From Defluviitaleaceae bacterium (GTDB taxonomy: Bacteria; Bacillota; Clostridia; Lachnospirales; WRAX01), in NCBI GenBank assembly GCA_009787945.1, contig WQSI01000027.1, positions 1-18,159 of the forward strand: a stretch of 18,159 bases of DNA, read 5' to 3'. Positions 1 to 7,706 of the stretch are shown in pieces. Both the position numbers and the translations under genes were made by a program. Under the pieces are notes generated by a model. That model ran no database searches, was not told the DNA's origin, and worked only from the letters and a program-made list of their open reading frames with translations. How positions within the stretch are numbered: the first letter of the stretch is position 1; each line of letters opens with the position of its first letter.

Positions 1-690
1 GATTTGCCAGACTTCCAGCATACTGTGCAAATTATTGGCACACATAATGGCGGGCTTAACCGTGTAGGCGGCGGAAATTCCACAATCTTGCCTGTTACGG
101 CTTTGCAATTTATCCGTGGCGACTTGATGATGTATGTAGGCTACACCTTTTATATCGACCCTATACACAACCGTAATCTTGACTATATAGCCCTCCAGAT
201 GCAGATTGCCATGAACCCCCTGTACCTAGAGGACCCCGAATTGTTCCGCCATCTGGAAACTGTTGGCATGGGCAACCCCTTCACCTTCGTGCTATTTGAT
301 GAAGAGTTACGTTTAACTGTGGGTCAAATGGAGCAAAACTTTAATTTACTGCTACTTTTGCGCCCTATTGTTTTGGCAGTATCTGCCGCAATGGCTGTTG
401 GCTTCGCCCTTTTAATGATGCTGCAAAACGCCAAACAAGCGGCGATAATGCGCGTCCTTGGCTACAGCAAATCCCGCAGCCGCTTGTTGCTTGCCGTGGA
501 AAACCTATCCGTAACAGCATTAGGGGTGTTGTTAGCCGTGGCAGGGTGGTTGTTTGCTCCCGCGCAAGTTGGCGGCGCGCTACCTCTATTCGCCCTCCTT
601 TACCTAACAGCAACAATCCTGGGCGTTATCATAGGCACAACAACAATAACCCGCAAATCCCCGCTAGAACTATTGCAAGTCTGCGAATAA
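1..690 (+). CDS. ABC transporter permease, FtsX family (3' part only)
   Basis: The reading frame is open from base 1, so the gene begins upstream of the window and only the last 229 codons are seen. The visible part has an extracytoplasmic stretch of about 110 residues, then three hydrophobic segments at about codons 116-141, 162-185 and 194-216. Between the first two lies a cytoplasmic loop with AIMRVLGYSKSR, the usual FtsX-type coupling loop, and the protein ends with RKSPLELL, also typical of the family. FtsX-domain permeases pair with MacB/LolD-type ATPases to work on peptides, lipoproteins or antibiotics, often by mechanical transmission rather than true import. The ATPase gene follows after 36 bases, which supports the pairing. 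The substrate cannot be told. A TTG at 4-6 could be read as a start but would truncate the family domain, so I treat the gene as partial. Confidence 0.9.
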   Translation, partial: DLPDFQHTVQIIGTHNGGLNRVGGGNSTILPVTALQFIRGDLMMYVGYTFYIDPIHNRNLDYIALQMQIAMNPLYLEDPELFRHLETVGMGNPFTFVLFDEELRLTVGQMEQNFNLLLLLRPIVLAVSAAMAVGFALLMMLQNAKQAAIMRVLGYSKSRSRLLLAVENLSVTALGVLLAVAGWLFAPAQVGGALPLFALLYLTATILGVIIGTTTITRKSPLELLQVCE

Positions 691-726
691 ATTAGGTAGC
701 ATCTACACCTAGGGAGGAATGATAAA

Positions 727-1383
727 ATGCTAAGAATTAAAAATATATCATACCGTTACAAGAACAGCGAAACCTTGGCACTTAATAATGTTGATGCTGA
801 ATTTACTGAAGGAAACCTACACGCCATAGTTGGGCCATCGGGAAGCGGCAAAACAACATTGCTGTCCATAATGGCAGGGCTGGACCGCCCAACAGAGGGC
901 ACGGTAGAAATCCACGGCAACGACCTAGCAAAAATGGATTTGGACCAGTACCGCCGTGAGGGCATAGCCATGATTTTCCAGGCTTTCCAGCTTTTCCCTC
1001 TTCTCACCGCCACCGAAAACGTCTGCATACCCATGCAATTAACGGGAGAGGACAAAGAGAAATCCCTTAAAAAGGCGGCTACGCTATTGGAAGCCGTTGG
1101 AATTGACTCCAGCAAACATAGCCGCTATCCCGCCAATTTGTCGGGAGGGGAGCAACAAAGGGTTGCAATTGCCCGCGCCCTGTCGTCAGGTGCTAGGGTC
1201 ATCCTTGCAGACGAGCCAACAGGAAACCTGGACTCTGCCAATTCTGACGCGGTAATCGGCATCCTTAAAGACCTGGCTCACAACCAAAATTATTGTGTGA
1301 TAATCGTAACCCACAACCCCGAAATTGCTGATATTTCCGACGTTATTTATAAAATGTCAGATGGGGTTTTAACAAAAAGATAA
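727..1383 (+). CDS. ABC transporter ATP-binding protein, MacB/LolD type
   Basis: A 218-residue cytoplasmic ATPase that should energise the FtsX permease encoded just upstream. Visible motifs are Walker A GPSGSGKTT (residues 36-44), the Q-loop region IFQAFQLFP (about 83-91), signature LSGGEQQR (138-145), Walker B VILADEP with catalytic Glu163, the D-loop GNLDS and the switch His196. The LSGGEQQR signature and the DEPTGNLDS string are hallmarks of the LolD/MacB/BceA subfamily. The length is normal for a stand-alone ATPase. The start is an ATG preceded by a strong AGGGAGGAA ribosome binding site. The pair is probably co-transcribed from a promoter outside the window. Function in efflux of peptides or envelope stress is inferred from the family only. 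Confidence 0.93.
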   Translation: MLRIKNISYRYKNSETLALNNVDAEFTEGNLHAIVGPSGSGKTTLLSIMAGLDRPTEGTVEIHGNDLAKMDLDQYRREGIAMIFQAFQLFPLLTATENVCIPMQLTGEDKEKSLKKAATLLEAVGIDSSKHSRYPANLSGGEQQRVAIARALSSGARVILADEPTGNLDSANSDAVIGILKDLAHNQNYCVIIVTHNPEIADISDVIYKMSDGVLTKR

Positions 1384-1400
1384 GGTAACTATATATAATT

Positions 1401-1460
1401 TCACCCAACACCCCGTATAACTCCACCCAACACTCCCGCATAAACTTCACCACCCCGTAG
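1401..1460. repeat. Degenerate tandem repeat, about 23-bp unit
   Basis: Just after the ATPase stop, the motif CACCCAACACCCCGTATAA recurs with changes: at 1402-1420, at 1424-1443 (CACCCAACACTCCCGCATAA), and as a shortened form at about 1448-1459 running into the palindromic repeat. It is non-coding, strongly C-rich on the plus strand and has no apparent gene. It could be slippage-derived sequence or the remnant of an insertion boundary. Confidence 0.5.
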
Positions 1461-1550
1461 GGGCGCATATTATGCGCCCGCTGTCCGACATACGTGATGA
1501 TTATGTAGAATACGTTTGTCCAGCATCGGGCGCATATTATGCGCCCCTAC
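1457..1550. repeat. Inverted pair of palindromic repeats, MITE-like unit
   Basis: Two copies of a 23-bp sequence whose core is the near-perfect palindrome GGGCGCATATTATGCGCCC lie in opposite orientation. The left copy is 1457-1479 and begins GTAGGGG. The right copy is 1528-1550 and ends CCCCTAC. They enclose 48 bp that are themselves only weakly complementary. Each arm can fold alone, or the two can pair into one long stem. A third copy in left orientation is at 18060-18082, identical over all 23 bases to the left one. No transposase is present and no clear target duplication is seen. A non-autonomous palindromic element is the best description. Confidence 0.75.
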
Positions 1551-1599
1551 GATGGATGATAATGCCGAAGTCAAGCGGGTAAAGCTGTATAAGATTACC

Positions 1600-1658
1600 A
1601 AAAATAAAACAACGCCATTGCGGGTAATTGGTTCGCAATGGCGTTATTTTATTTTTTT
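1600..1658. terminator. Bidirectional intrinsic terminator
   Basis: A perfect 12-bp stem, AACGCCATTGCG at 1611-1622 with CGCAATGGCGTT at 1634-1645 and an 11-base loop, is flanked by T-rich sequence on both strands. On the plus strand ATTTTATTTTTTTAT follows, and on the minus strand GTTTTATTTTT follows. It sits 18 bases past the stop of the minus-strand serine hydrolase gene and is the only good terminator between the two converging transcripts, so it probably ends both. Confidence 0.9.
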
Positions 1659-1663
1659 ATCGT

Positions 1664-3751
1664 TTATTGTTCTCTCACAAATTGCCCACCCATAAGGTCA
1701 AAACCAGCGACTCCATCCTCATAAGTGAAGAAAATAGGGCTTTGCATTAAAAACCATCTACCCTCATAATGGGTCAGCAATTGCCCAACAGGTGGCATAA
1801 AGGGCGTTACTTGGGCAATTGTTGCCCTGCCAAACTCGTCCAAAGCTACAATAAATGTGTTTGCATTTAGGTTCATTTCCCCTTCAATTTGCGGCATAAA
1901 GTGATACACACCAATAAATTGCGCAAAATCTTCAGGAGCAACCTGTTCTGCAATTTGGGCTTCCCAGGCTTCCATATCATCAACCCTCATAGCAGGCAAC
2001 ACAGCACCAAGAGCAGACAACATAAAGGTGCTAACAGCTTGCCCCTCCATCATTACAAATGAATACCTAGTGCCAGGGATTACATCGCCAAAAGTAACCT
2101 CAAAAGTGCCGTCAGACATGCGCCCAATCCCCTCAACCACATCACCAGCAGAGAAGGTCAGCTCACCATCAGTCAAACCAAGATACCAAAAGCCCAAAGG
2201 TCCAAAATCATAAAGCCCGCCAAATTCTGCAATAAACTCCGTCATCTCCTCGTCAGACATTGGGTCAGAAGTTGCAGTGGGGTCATACATGGCTGGGGCA
2301 GATGCCGCATCTGCTTCAAGCTGGGCGATAATGTGGCTAATATCCATACCAGTTTTCTCGATAATCGCCGTTTCTAAAATCGCGGCAGTTACCGGGGTTG
2401 CTGTAAACATGCCTGCCGAGGTGTTAGTAGAAACAAACACACCAATTTGTGTTTCTTGACACATTAGCATGTCAGTAAACCAATGGACAGTGCCGCCCCC
2501 ATGACCTACCGCCACATTTCCAATCAGCATAGCCCCGCGGATAAATCCAAGACCATAAGCCTCAAAAGGTGCTGTGGTCATGTCCACATGGTCTGTGTGG
2601 CTTTGGGTCATGTAGGCAATGCTTTCCTGAGTTAGGATTTGGCTGTCGCCCCCTAAAAAGTCATGCATAAACAGTGCCATATCGTGGGCGCTGGAAAACA
2701 TACTGCCTGCGCTGGCAAGCCCCACATGGATAAATTCATCCTGATTGCCAACCTCTGTATAACCCATGGACACATTTGTCACCTGCGGGTTAATGGCAAA
2801 GCTAGAGCGGGTCATCCCCACAGGCGCAAGAATATTTTCATCAGTAAATTGCACAAAACCTTCAAAATAGTTATCATTTCCCGTAACCTGCGCAACCAAA
2901 ATGCCTAAAACCACCCAACCAAGGTTGGCATATTCGTATGCCGTGCCTTCTACAAAGCTCATTTCCCGCACATGCAAACGCTCCAAAATGTCGTTCATGC
3001 CACCTTGGTAGCTTTCGTTACCCGCCATGTAAAACGCCCGTAAATAATCGGGCATAATGCCAGATGTGTTATTTAAAAGCATACGCACGGTAATATTATC
3101 AGAATTGCCGCCATGAATAAAACTTGGCAACATAGAAAATTCTGGCACATAGTAGACAACAGGATTATCTAAATCCACCAAACCTTCCTCAACCAACTGC
3201 ATAACGGCAATCGCTGTAAATGGCTTGGAAGTAGAGCCAATTTGGAATAGAGTATGCTCATCCACAGGCAAACCCCGCACACTGTCAGCATAACCAAAAC
3301 CTTGCGTCCACGTAAAGCCTGTTTCAGCATCCACAACAGCAATGGTCATGCCTACAATGCCGCCTTCAGCGGTTGACTGCTGACCAAGCATAGTAGCAAG
3401 AGCAACGGTTTCAGCAAATTGCTCGCTGACAACCTCTTCCCCTTCACCAAGTATCCACGAAAGTTCGCCGCCATAGAAAAAGGACGTACCATCCTCAATT
3501 ATAACAGGGGCAGCCAAAACCACATCAATGCCATTAAGGCTAGCAATGCCAGCACCTGGCGTAAACACCCACTGTCTGTAACCAATGGACACAAAAATCT
3601 GCCCATCTACCCATTCAACCACAGCACCAGCATCTTCCAAGGTTTGGCGCAAAGGCGTGTCAGCAACACTGCCAAAAGCTAAAATCCCACTACTTACAAC
3701 CATAACAGCCGACAAAGCGGCTGCCGTTAATCTCTTCACAAACTTTTTCAT
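1664..3751 (-). CDS. Secreted serine hydrolase, class C beta-lactamase/CubicO family, with N-terminal stalk-like domain
   Basis: A 695-residue exported protein. It starts with a basic end and hydrophobic signal sequence (about 1-30). Residues about 33-103 resemble a degenerate copper-amine-oxidase-N repeat (PLRQTLEDAGAVVEW and later IEDGTSFF). The serine-hydrolase domain runs from about 125 to 465, with the SxxK motif STSK (Ser173-Lys176), the YxN motif Tyr274-Ala-Asn276 and the third motif His417-Gly-Gly. Those three motifs define active PBP4*/AmpC-type beta-lactamase-fold enzymes, so catalysis looks intact. About 230 residues of beta-rich C-terminal sequence follow, as in many CubicO proteins. 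Substrates in this family range from D-amino-acid peptides to esters, so resistance to beta-lactams should not be assumed. It is the last gene of the minus-strand unit, 47 bases after the preceding gene. The ATG has an AAGGAGAAG ribosome binding site. Confidence 0.9.
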   Translation of the reverse strand: MKKFVKRLTAAALSAVMVVSSGILAFGSVADTPLRQTLEDAGAVVEWVDGQIFVSIGYRQWVFTPGAGIASLNGIDVVLAAPVIIEDGTSFFYGGELSWILGEGEEVVSEQFAETVALATMLGQQSTAEGGIVGMTIAVVDAETGFTWTQGFGYADSVRGLPVDEHTLFQIGSTSKPFTAIAVMQLVEEGLVDLDNPVVYYVPEFSMLPSFIHGGNSDNITVRMLLNNTSGIMPDYLRAFYMAGNESYQGGMNDILERLHVREMSFVEGTAYEYANLGWVVLGILVAQVTGNDNYFEGFVQFTDENILAPVGMTRSSFAINPQVTNVSMGYTEVGNQDEFIHVGLASAGSMFSSAHDMALFMHDFLGGDSQILTQESIAYMTQSHTDHVDMTTAPFEAYGLGFIRGAMLIGNVAVGHGGGTVHWFTDMLMCQETQIGVFVSTNTSAGMFTATPVTAAILETAIIEKTGMDISHIIAQLEADAASAPAMYDPTATSDPMSDEEMTEFIAEFGGLYDFGPLGFWYLGLTDGELTFSAGDVVEGIGRMSDGTFEVTFGDVIPGTRYSFVMMEGQAVSTFMLSALGAVLPAMRVDDMEAWEAQIAEQVAPEDFAQFIGVYHFMPQIEGEMNLNANTFIVALDEFGRATIAQVTPFMPPVGQLLTHYEGRWFLMQSPIFFTYEDGVAGFDLMGGQFVREQ

Positions 3752-3798
3752 TTTTCTTCTCCTTTATGTTGTCTATGTTGTTGTTTGCGTTTCTCGGA

Positions 3799-4266
3799 TT
3801 ACCTCCGCCCCTTAGCTGTCATGTGCAAAACTTTGATTTGATATATCTTCGTCCTCAAGCAAGCAGCTTCAGCATATTTTATGCCCTCTTCCATGAAGTC
3901 TTTAGAAAACTTCTCCAGAATTTTTACAAAAACTTCCTTCTTTTTAGCGGGTTCAGTCACTTCAGAAGCAGTTCCAAAAGAAATTACACTGCTGTATTTT
4001 GTGCTGAATTCATCTGGCAAAATTAAAACGTCCGTTACAACACAGAAAGACACTTTGCTGTTGTAGTTCATATTTTCGAGCTTATGACCTTCCAAGGCGC
4101 AGTGGAAGTAAATGCAGTTGTCAAAAAACACAAAGTTAACTGGCACGCCGTAAGGACACCCATCGCTCCCTACAGTTGACAAAACTCCGTATTCAGCTTT
4201 ATCCATAATATCGAACATTTCCCCATCTGGCAAGGCTCTGTCGTTTCTTCTCATTTCCTTAAACAT
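3799..4266 (-). CDS. Pyridoxamine 5'-phosphate oxidase-fold protein, NimA-like
   Basis: A 155-residue cytoplasmic protein of the FMN-binding split-barrel family. Typical strings are YGVLSTVGSDGCPYGVPVNF near residues 26-45, IYFHCALEGHKLEN at 52-65 and VSFCVV at 72-77, which together match the NimA (5-nitroimidazole reductase-like) branch. FMN binding and a flavin reductase role are known for the family, but the physiological substrate is usually unknown. The ATG is preceded by TGGAGGTCG at good spacing. It follows ecfT by 21 bases and so is probably co-transcribed with the transporter genes. Whether it gives nitroimidazole resistance cannot be judged from the sequence. Confidence 0.88.
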   Translation of the reverse strand: MFKEMRRNDRALPDGEMFDIMDKAEYGVLSTVGSDGCPYGVPVNFVFFDNCIYFHCALEGHKLENMNYNSKVSFCVVTDVLILPDEFSTKYSSVISFGTASEVTEPAKKKEVFVKILEKFSKDFMEEGIKYAEAACLRTKIYQIKVLHMTAKGRR

Positions 4267-4287
4267 GACGCGACCTCCATCTACAAT

Positions 4288-5106
4288 TTACCAAATACCA
4301 TGAATATTTGCTATATGATTTAAAATGAAAAGACCCCCTGTAAATACAGCAAGACTAATTAAAGCCCCAAGGTCACGCAATGCCATTTTCATTTGCTTCA
4401 TGCGGGTTCTGCCAACGTCGCCGCGGTAACAGCGGGATTCCATGGCGAGAGCCAACTCCTCCGCCCGCCTAAATGCCGAAATAAACAGCGGCACAAGCAA
4501 AGGCACAAGGCTACGCGCCTTCTTAACAATGCCCCCTGTGTCAAAGTCTGCCCCCCGTGCCATTTGGGCTTTCATAATTTTATCCATCTCCTCAATTAAT
4601 GTGGGGATAAAGCGCAGGGCAATGGTCATCATCATGGCAATTTCATGGGCTGGCACGCCAATTTTTTTAAAGGGCTTTAAGGCGGATTCGATGGCATCGG
4701 TCAGCTGTATTGGTGTGGTGGTCAGCGTTAAGATGGACGAGCCGATAATTAGCATAACCAAGCGCAAACCCATGCGCCCCGCCGCCAAAAGCCCCTCCTG
4801 GGTCACCCGCACAAACCCCAGCTCAAAAACAAGGGTTTCCCCAGGGGTGAAAAACACATTCAAAACCGCTGTAAACACAATAATAAACAAAATCGCCCGC
4901 AAGCCCCGCAACAAAAACTTCGGCGGCACTTTCGACACCCTAATAACAACCACCAAATACAATGCAGCCAAAGCATAGCCCAAAAAATTTCCAATGAAAA
5001 ATATCACCACAACAAAAATCATGGTGCAAAGCAGCTTCATTCTCGCATCCAGCCGATGTATAAAAGAATCGGCAGGATAATATTGTCCTATGGTTACTTT
5101 TAGCAT
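4288..5106 (-). CDS. ecfT: Energy-coupling factor transporter transmembrane protein EcfT
   Basis: A 272-residue integral membrane protein that links the two EcfA ATPases to substrate-specific S components in group II ECF importers for vitamins and metals. The opening GQYYPADSFIHRLDARMKL is the family signature. Hydrophobic segments lie at about 25-55, 70-87, 108-130 and 245-265. The cytoplasmic coupling helices carry the two short motifs that dock on the ATPases: MARGAD (182-187) and AMESRCYRG (221-229). The length is normal. The start ATG has an AGAGGAGT ribosome binding site. Unlike the standard ecfA1-ecfA2-ecfT order, an unrelated membrane gene sits between ecfA2 and this gene. No S component is visible, as expected where one module serves many unlinked S proteins. 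Confidence 0.95.
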   Translation of the reverse strand: MLKVTIGQYYPADSFIHRLDARMKLLCTMIFVVVIFFIGNFLGYALAALYLVVVIRVSKVPPKFLLRGLRAILFIIVFTAVLNVFFTPGETLVFELGFVRVTQEGLLAAGRMGLRLVMLIIGSSILTLTTTPIQLTDAIESALKPFKKIGVPAHEIAMMMTIALRFIPTLIEEMDKIMKAQMARGADFDTGGIVKKARSLVPLLVPLFISAFRRAEELALAMESRCYRGDVGRTRMKQMKMALRDLGALISLAVFTGGLFILNHIANIHGIW

Positions 5107-5121
5107 TTTTTACTCCTCTTT

Positions 5122-6009
5122 TCAGTGTGAATCATTAATAGTGCCATTCTTTTGTTTTTGACAAGAAGTTTTTTTATATTCTTGTATGATTATGTCGATT
5201 GACAAAAAAACCACAAATGCGATACTTGTGATACTAGCGATTTCCTGAACGAAGCGAACAGATTCCATTGATACGTAAACGTCTGAACGCAAACCAATAA
5301 AATTGTATACTAAAACGCCACCCCCAAAGATGCTTAATAGCATACTAACGGCAATTAAAACCCCCAAAAGAAGAGTGGCTCGCCTCTTCTTTTCGAAATA
5401 ATTCAAGTAAAGACATAAACATAAAATACTCACTGCTACAGAAAATGCTAGAAAATGAACATCGTATTTTGTGTACACATAATGCCTTGTGTTAAAGTAT
5501 TCGTATAAACTAAGTGGGGTCATGTCAAAATCATATAAAATCTGCATTATTATTTCAGATTCACGGCAAATATCTAAAAAAATATCTCGATTTTCACTTA
5601 CATCTTGACTGAAACTTCTAGTGTTGCCGTGAACATCGAAACCCACTTCATATAATTCAATCATCAAAAAACTAACGAGGTCAGTTTCCGTTAGCACGAC
5701 TTGGAGTTCATTTCTATCTTCAAAATACCTGTCAAGAATAAAGTCGTTAGAAACACGAAAAGAAGCAAAGTAGATTGTGAAAGGTAAAGCAACAAAGATT
5801 AAAATTGTCACAAAAACACCTCTCAGCCATATTGTGTTCAAACCCGCTTTCGAAAGTGACCAACCAAGGAAAGCTGAGAAAACTACAAATATCCAGGTGA
5901 CAGTAAAAAAGGTATTGTCAGCCACTCTTTGAGTGTACCTGAAGAGCAATGTAGTTATAAATGCGTATGACACAAAACGGATTATGGCTTTTGCTATATC
6001 ATTACTCAT
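5122..6009 (-). CDS. Unrecognised multi-spanning membrane protein inside the ECF module
   Basis: I do not recognise this 295-residue protein. It has about six hydrophobic segments (roughly 7-23, 34-50, 61-83, 184-204, 211-238 and 256-275), with a hydrophilic, acidic stretch of about 100 residues between the third and fourth. The C-terminal tail is short and basic-polar (EYKKTSCQKQK). The start overlaps the ecfA2 stop by 8 bases, with GAGGTG placed 7 bases before the ATG. ecfT follows after 15 bases, so translation is well integrated in the unit. Base use is different from its neighbours: hand-counted 60-base lines run at about 25-45% G+C, averaging near one third, against about half in the flanking genes. 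Six spans invite comparison with an ECF S component, but the large loop and length are atypical, so this is only a possibility. A recent insertion is equally plausible. Confidence 0.8.
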   Translation of the reverse strand: MSNDIAKAIIRFVSYAFITTLLFRYTQRVADNTFFTVTWIFVVFSAFLGWSLSKAGLNTIWLRGVFVTILIFVALPFTIYFASFRVSNDFILDRYFEDRNELQVVLTETDLVSFLMIELYEVGFDVHGNTRSFSQDVSENRDIFLDICRESEIIMQILYDFDMTPLSLYEYFNTRHYVYTKYDVHFLAFSVAVSILCLCLYLNYFEKKRRATLLLGVLIAVSMLLSIFGGGVLVYNFIGLRSDVYVSMESVRFVQEIASITSIAFVVFLSIDIIIQEYKKTSCQKQKNGTINDSH

Positions 6010-6853
6010 GGAGGTACACCTCTAAAATGGTAGCTACGGCTTCATCAACGGTAAAAATATTATTTGGTAGGTTGAAACCCTTAGCCTGCAGGTCGCGCAT
6101 GATGTAGGCGGTTTGGGTGCTAGAAAGCCCAATGGCTTCCAGCTCATCAAACTTACTAAAAATTTCGGCGGGTGTGCCTGTCAGCGCGATTTTGCCGCCA
6201 TTTATCACCAAAATGCGGTTGACAAGGCGGGCGATGTCCTCCATGCTATGGGACACCAAAATGACGGTGATGCCCAGTTTTTCGTGCATGAGCTTCACTT
6301 GCCCCAGGATTTCGTCCCGCCCTCTAGGGTCAAGCCCTGCGGCAGGCTCGTCAAGCACTAGGATTTCTGGGCGCATAGCGAGAACACCAGCAATAGCCAC
6401 ACGGCGTTTTTGCCCACCCGACAGTTCAAAGGGGGATTTTTGGTGTAGCTCTGGCGCAATGCCGACCATCTCCAAGGAGGTTTTGACCCGCTCGTCAACC
6501 TCTTCCTCGCTAAGCCCTGCATTTTTCGGCCCAAAGGCAACATCTTTATAAACCGTCATGTCAAAAAGTTGGTGTTCTGGGTACTGAAAAACCAAGCCAA
6601 CCTTGGTACGAATGGCTTTAAGGCGGGATTTGTCCGCGTTTATGTCCTCGCCATCAATGATAATATTCCCCGACTGGGGCTTTATCAGGGCGTTAAGATG
6701 CTGCACTAAAGTGGACTTTCCAGAGCCAGTATGCCCGATAAGTCCCACAAAATCGCCCTTTTCAATGGTTAAATTTATTTCGTCCAGTGCCTTCTTCTCA
6801 AAGGTTGACCCTTTGCCGTAGTAGTGACATAAGTTTTTAATTTCTATTGACAT
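6002..6853 (-). CDS. ecfA2: Energy-coupling factor transporter ATPase EcfA2
   Basis: A 283-residue cytoplasmic ABC ATPase, the second of the asymmetric EcfA pair. Motifs are Walker A GHTGSGKST (40-48), Q-loop VFQYPEHQLF (88-97), signature LSGGQKRR (144-151), Walker B EILVLDEP with catalytic Glu169, D-loop AGLDP and switch His202. The GHTGSGKS Walker A and the FQYPEHQLF string are typical of EcfA2 as opposed to EcfA1. The extra C-terminal 50 or so residues after the core are the EcfA dimerisation region. The ATG lies within the end of ecfA1 (17-base overlap) behind a GGAGG site, which indicates translational coupling and matched synthesis of the two subunits. Confidence 0.95.
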   Translation of the reverse strand: MSIEIKNLCHYYGKGSTFEKKALDEINLTIEKGDFVGLIGHTGSGKSTLVQHLNALIKPQSGNIIIDGEDINADKSRLKAIRTKVGLVFQYPEHQLFDMTVYKDVAFGPKNAGLSEEEVDERVKTSLEMVGIAPELHQKSPFELSGGQKRRVAIAGVLAMRPEILVLDEPAAGLDPRGRDEILGQVKLMHEKLGITVILVSHSMEDIARLVNRILVINGGKIALTGTPAEIFSKFDELEAIGLSSTQTAYIMRDLQAKGFNLPNNIFTVDEAVATILEVYLHE

Positions 6854-7703
6854 TTGTTAACGCCTCCACCAATTGGTTGCCTGTTACAATGCCCTTTGGC
6901 AAATCTATCCCGCCAAGGCGCAGTTTGTGGGCAATCTCCACAGCCTGGGGCACATCGAGCCCAATCTCTTTAAGCTCATCAATTTGGGTGAAAATGTCAG
7001 CAGGAACGCCCTCCATGACTACCTTTCCGCCATTCATCACCACAACTCGGTCAGCCTGAGCCGCTTCGTCCATATAATGGGTGATTAAAATGATGGTGAT
7101 GCCTTCGGAATTTAGCCTTTTAGCCACCGCCATCACCTCCCGCCTGCCGATGGGGTCAAGCATGGCGGTGGATTCGTCCATAACGATAATGTCAGGGCGC
7201 ATGGCGAGAATACCTGCAATTGCCACCCGCTGTTTTTGGCCTCCAGACAGCTGATGAGGCGGGTTGCCTGCAAATTTCGTCATGCCAACGGCTTCCAAAG
7301 CTTCGTCCACCCGCACGCGGATTTCCGCGGGGGGAACTCCCAAATTTTCAGGCCCAAAGGCAACATCTTCCTCAACAATGGTGGCAATTATCTGGTTGTC
7401 AGGATTTTGGAATACCATGCCAACAGATTGGCGTATTTCCCAGGTTTTCTCCTCATCAGAAGTTGGGATGCCCTTGACCCAAACCATACCCTCTTTAGGT
7501 TGCAACAACCCATTAATGTGCTTTGCAAGGGTTGATTTTCCAGAGCCATTATGCCCTAAAACCGCCACAAACTCCCCCTTGTTAATGGCGATGGACACGC
7601 CGTCCAAAGCCACATTAGGGGGAGTTTCAATATTTTCGCCATCGTCAGAGGGTTGACCTCCATACTCAAAAACAATTTCATCAATTTTTACAACAATTTC
7701 CAT
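6837..7703 (-). CDS. ecfA1: Energy-coupling factor transporter ATPase EcfA1
   Basis: A 288-residue cytoplasmic ABC ATPase, partner of EcfA2. Motifs are Walker A GHNGSGKST (50-58), Q-loop VFQNPDNQI (97-105), signature LSGGQKQR (152-159), Walker B DIIVMDES with catalytic Glu177, D-loop AMLDP and switch His209. GHNGSGKST, NPDNQ and DESTAMLDP are the usual EcfA1 forms. An acidic insertion of about 15 residues (17-31, containing SDDGEN) follows the first beta strand, slightly longer than usual. The ATG has GGAG six bases upstream, and that site overlaps the stop of the preceding gene. In many Bacillota this gene follows rplQ; here it follows two exported-protein genes instead. Confidence 0.95.
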   Translation of the reverse strand: MEIVVKIDEIVFEYGGQPSDDGENIETPPNVALDGVSIAINKGEFVAVLGHNGSGKSTLAKHINGLLQPKEGMVWVKGIPTSDEEKTWEIRQSVGMVFQNPDNQIIATIVEEDVAFGPENLGVPPAEIRVRVDEALEAVGMTKFAGNPPHQLSGGQKQRVAIAGILAMRPDIIVMDESTAMLDPIGRREVMAVAKRLNSEGITIILITHYMDEAAQADRVVVMNGGKVVMEGVPADIFTQIDELKEIGLDVPQAVEIAHKLRLGGIDLPKGIVTGNQLVEALTNVNRN

Positions 7704-7706
7704 ATT

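Noticed and set aside
1457..1550. CRISPR array or attachment site
   Set aside because: Only two copies are present in opposite orientation, with no regular spacers, cas genes or integrase.
4267..4287. Riboswitch controlling the ECF genes
   Set aside because: All intergenic gaps in the unit are too short, and the leader before 9358 is under 50 bases with no riboswitch-like fold.
5122..6009. Calling the orphan membrane protein an ECF S component
   Set aside because: The number of spans fits, but the 100-residue loop, greater length and lack of familiar S-component motifs do not, so it was left unassigned.
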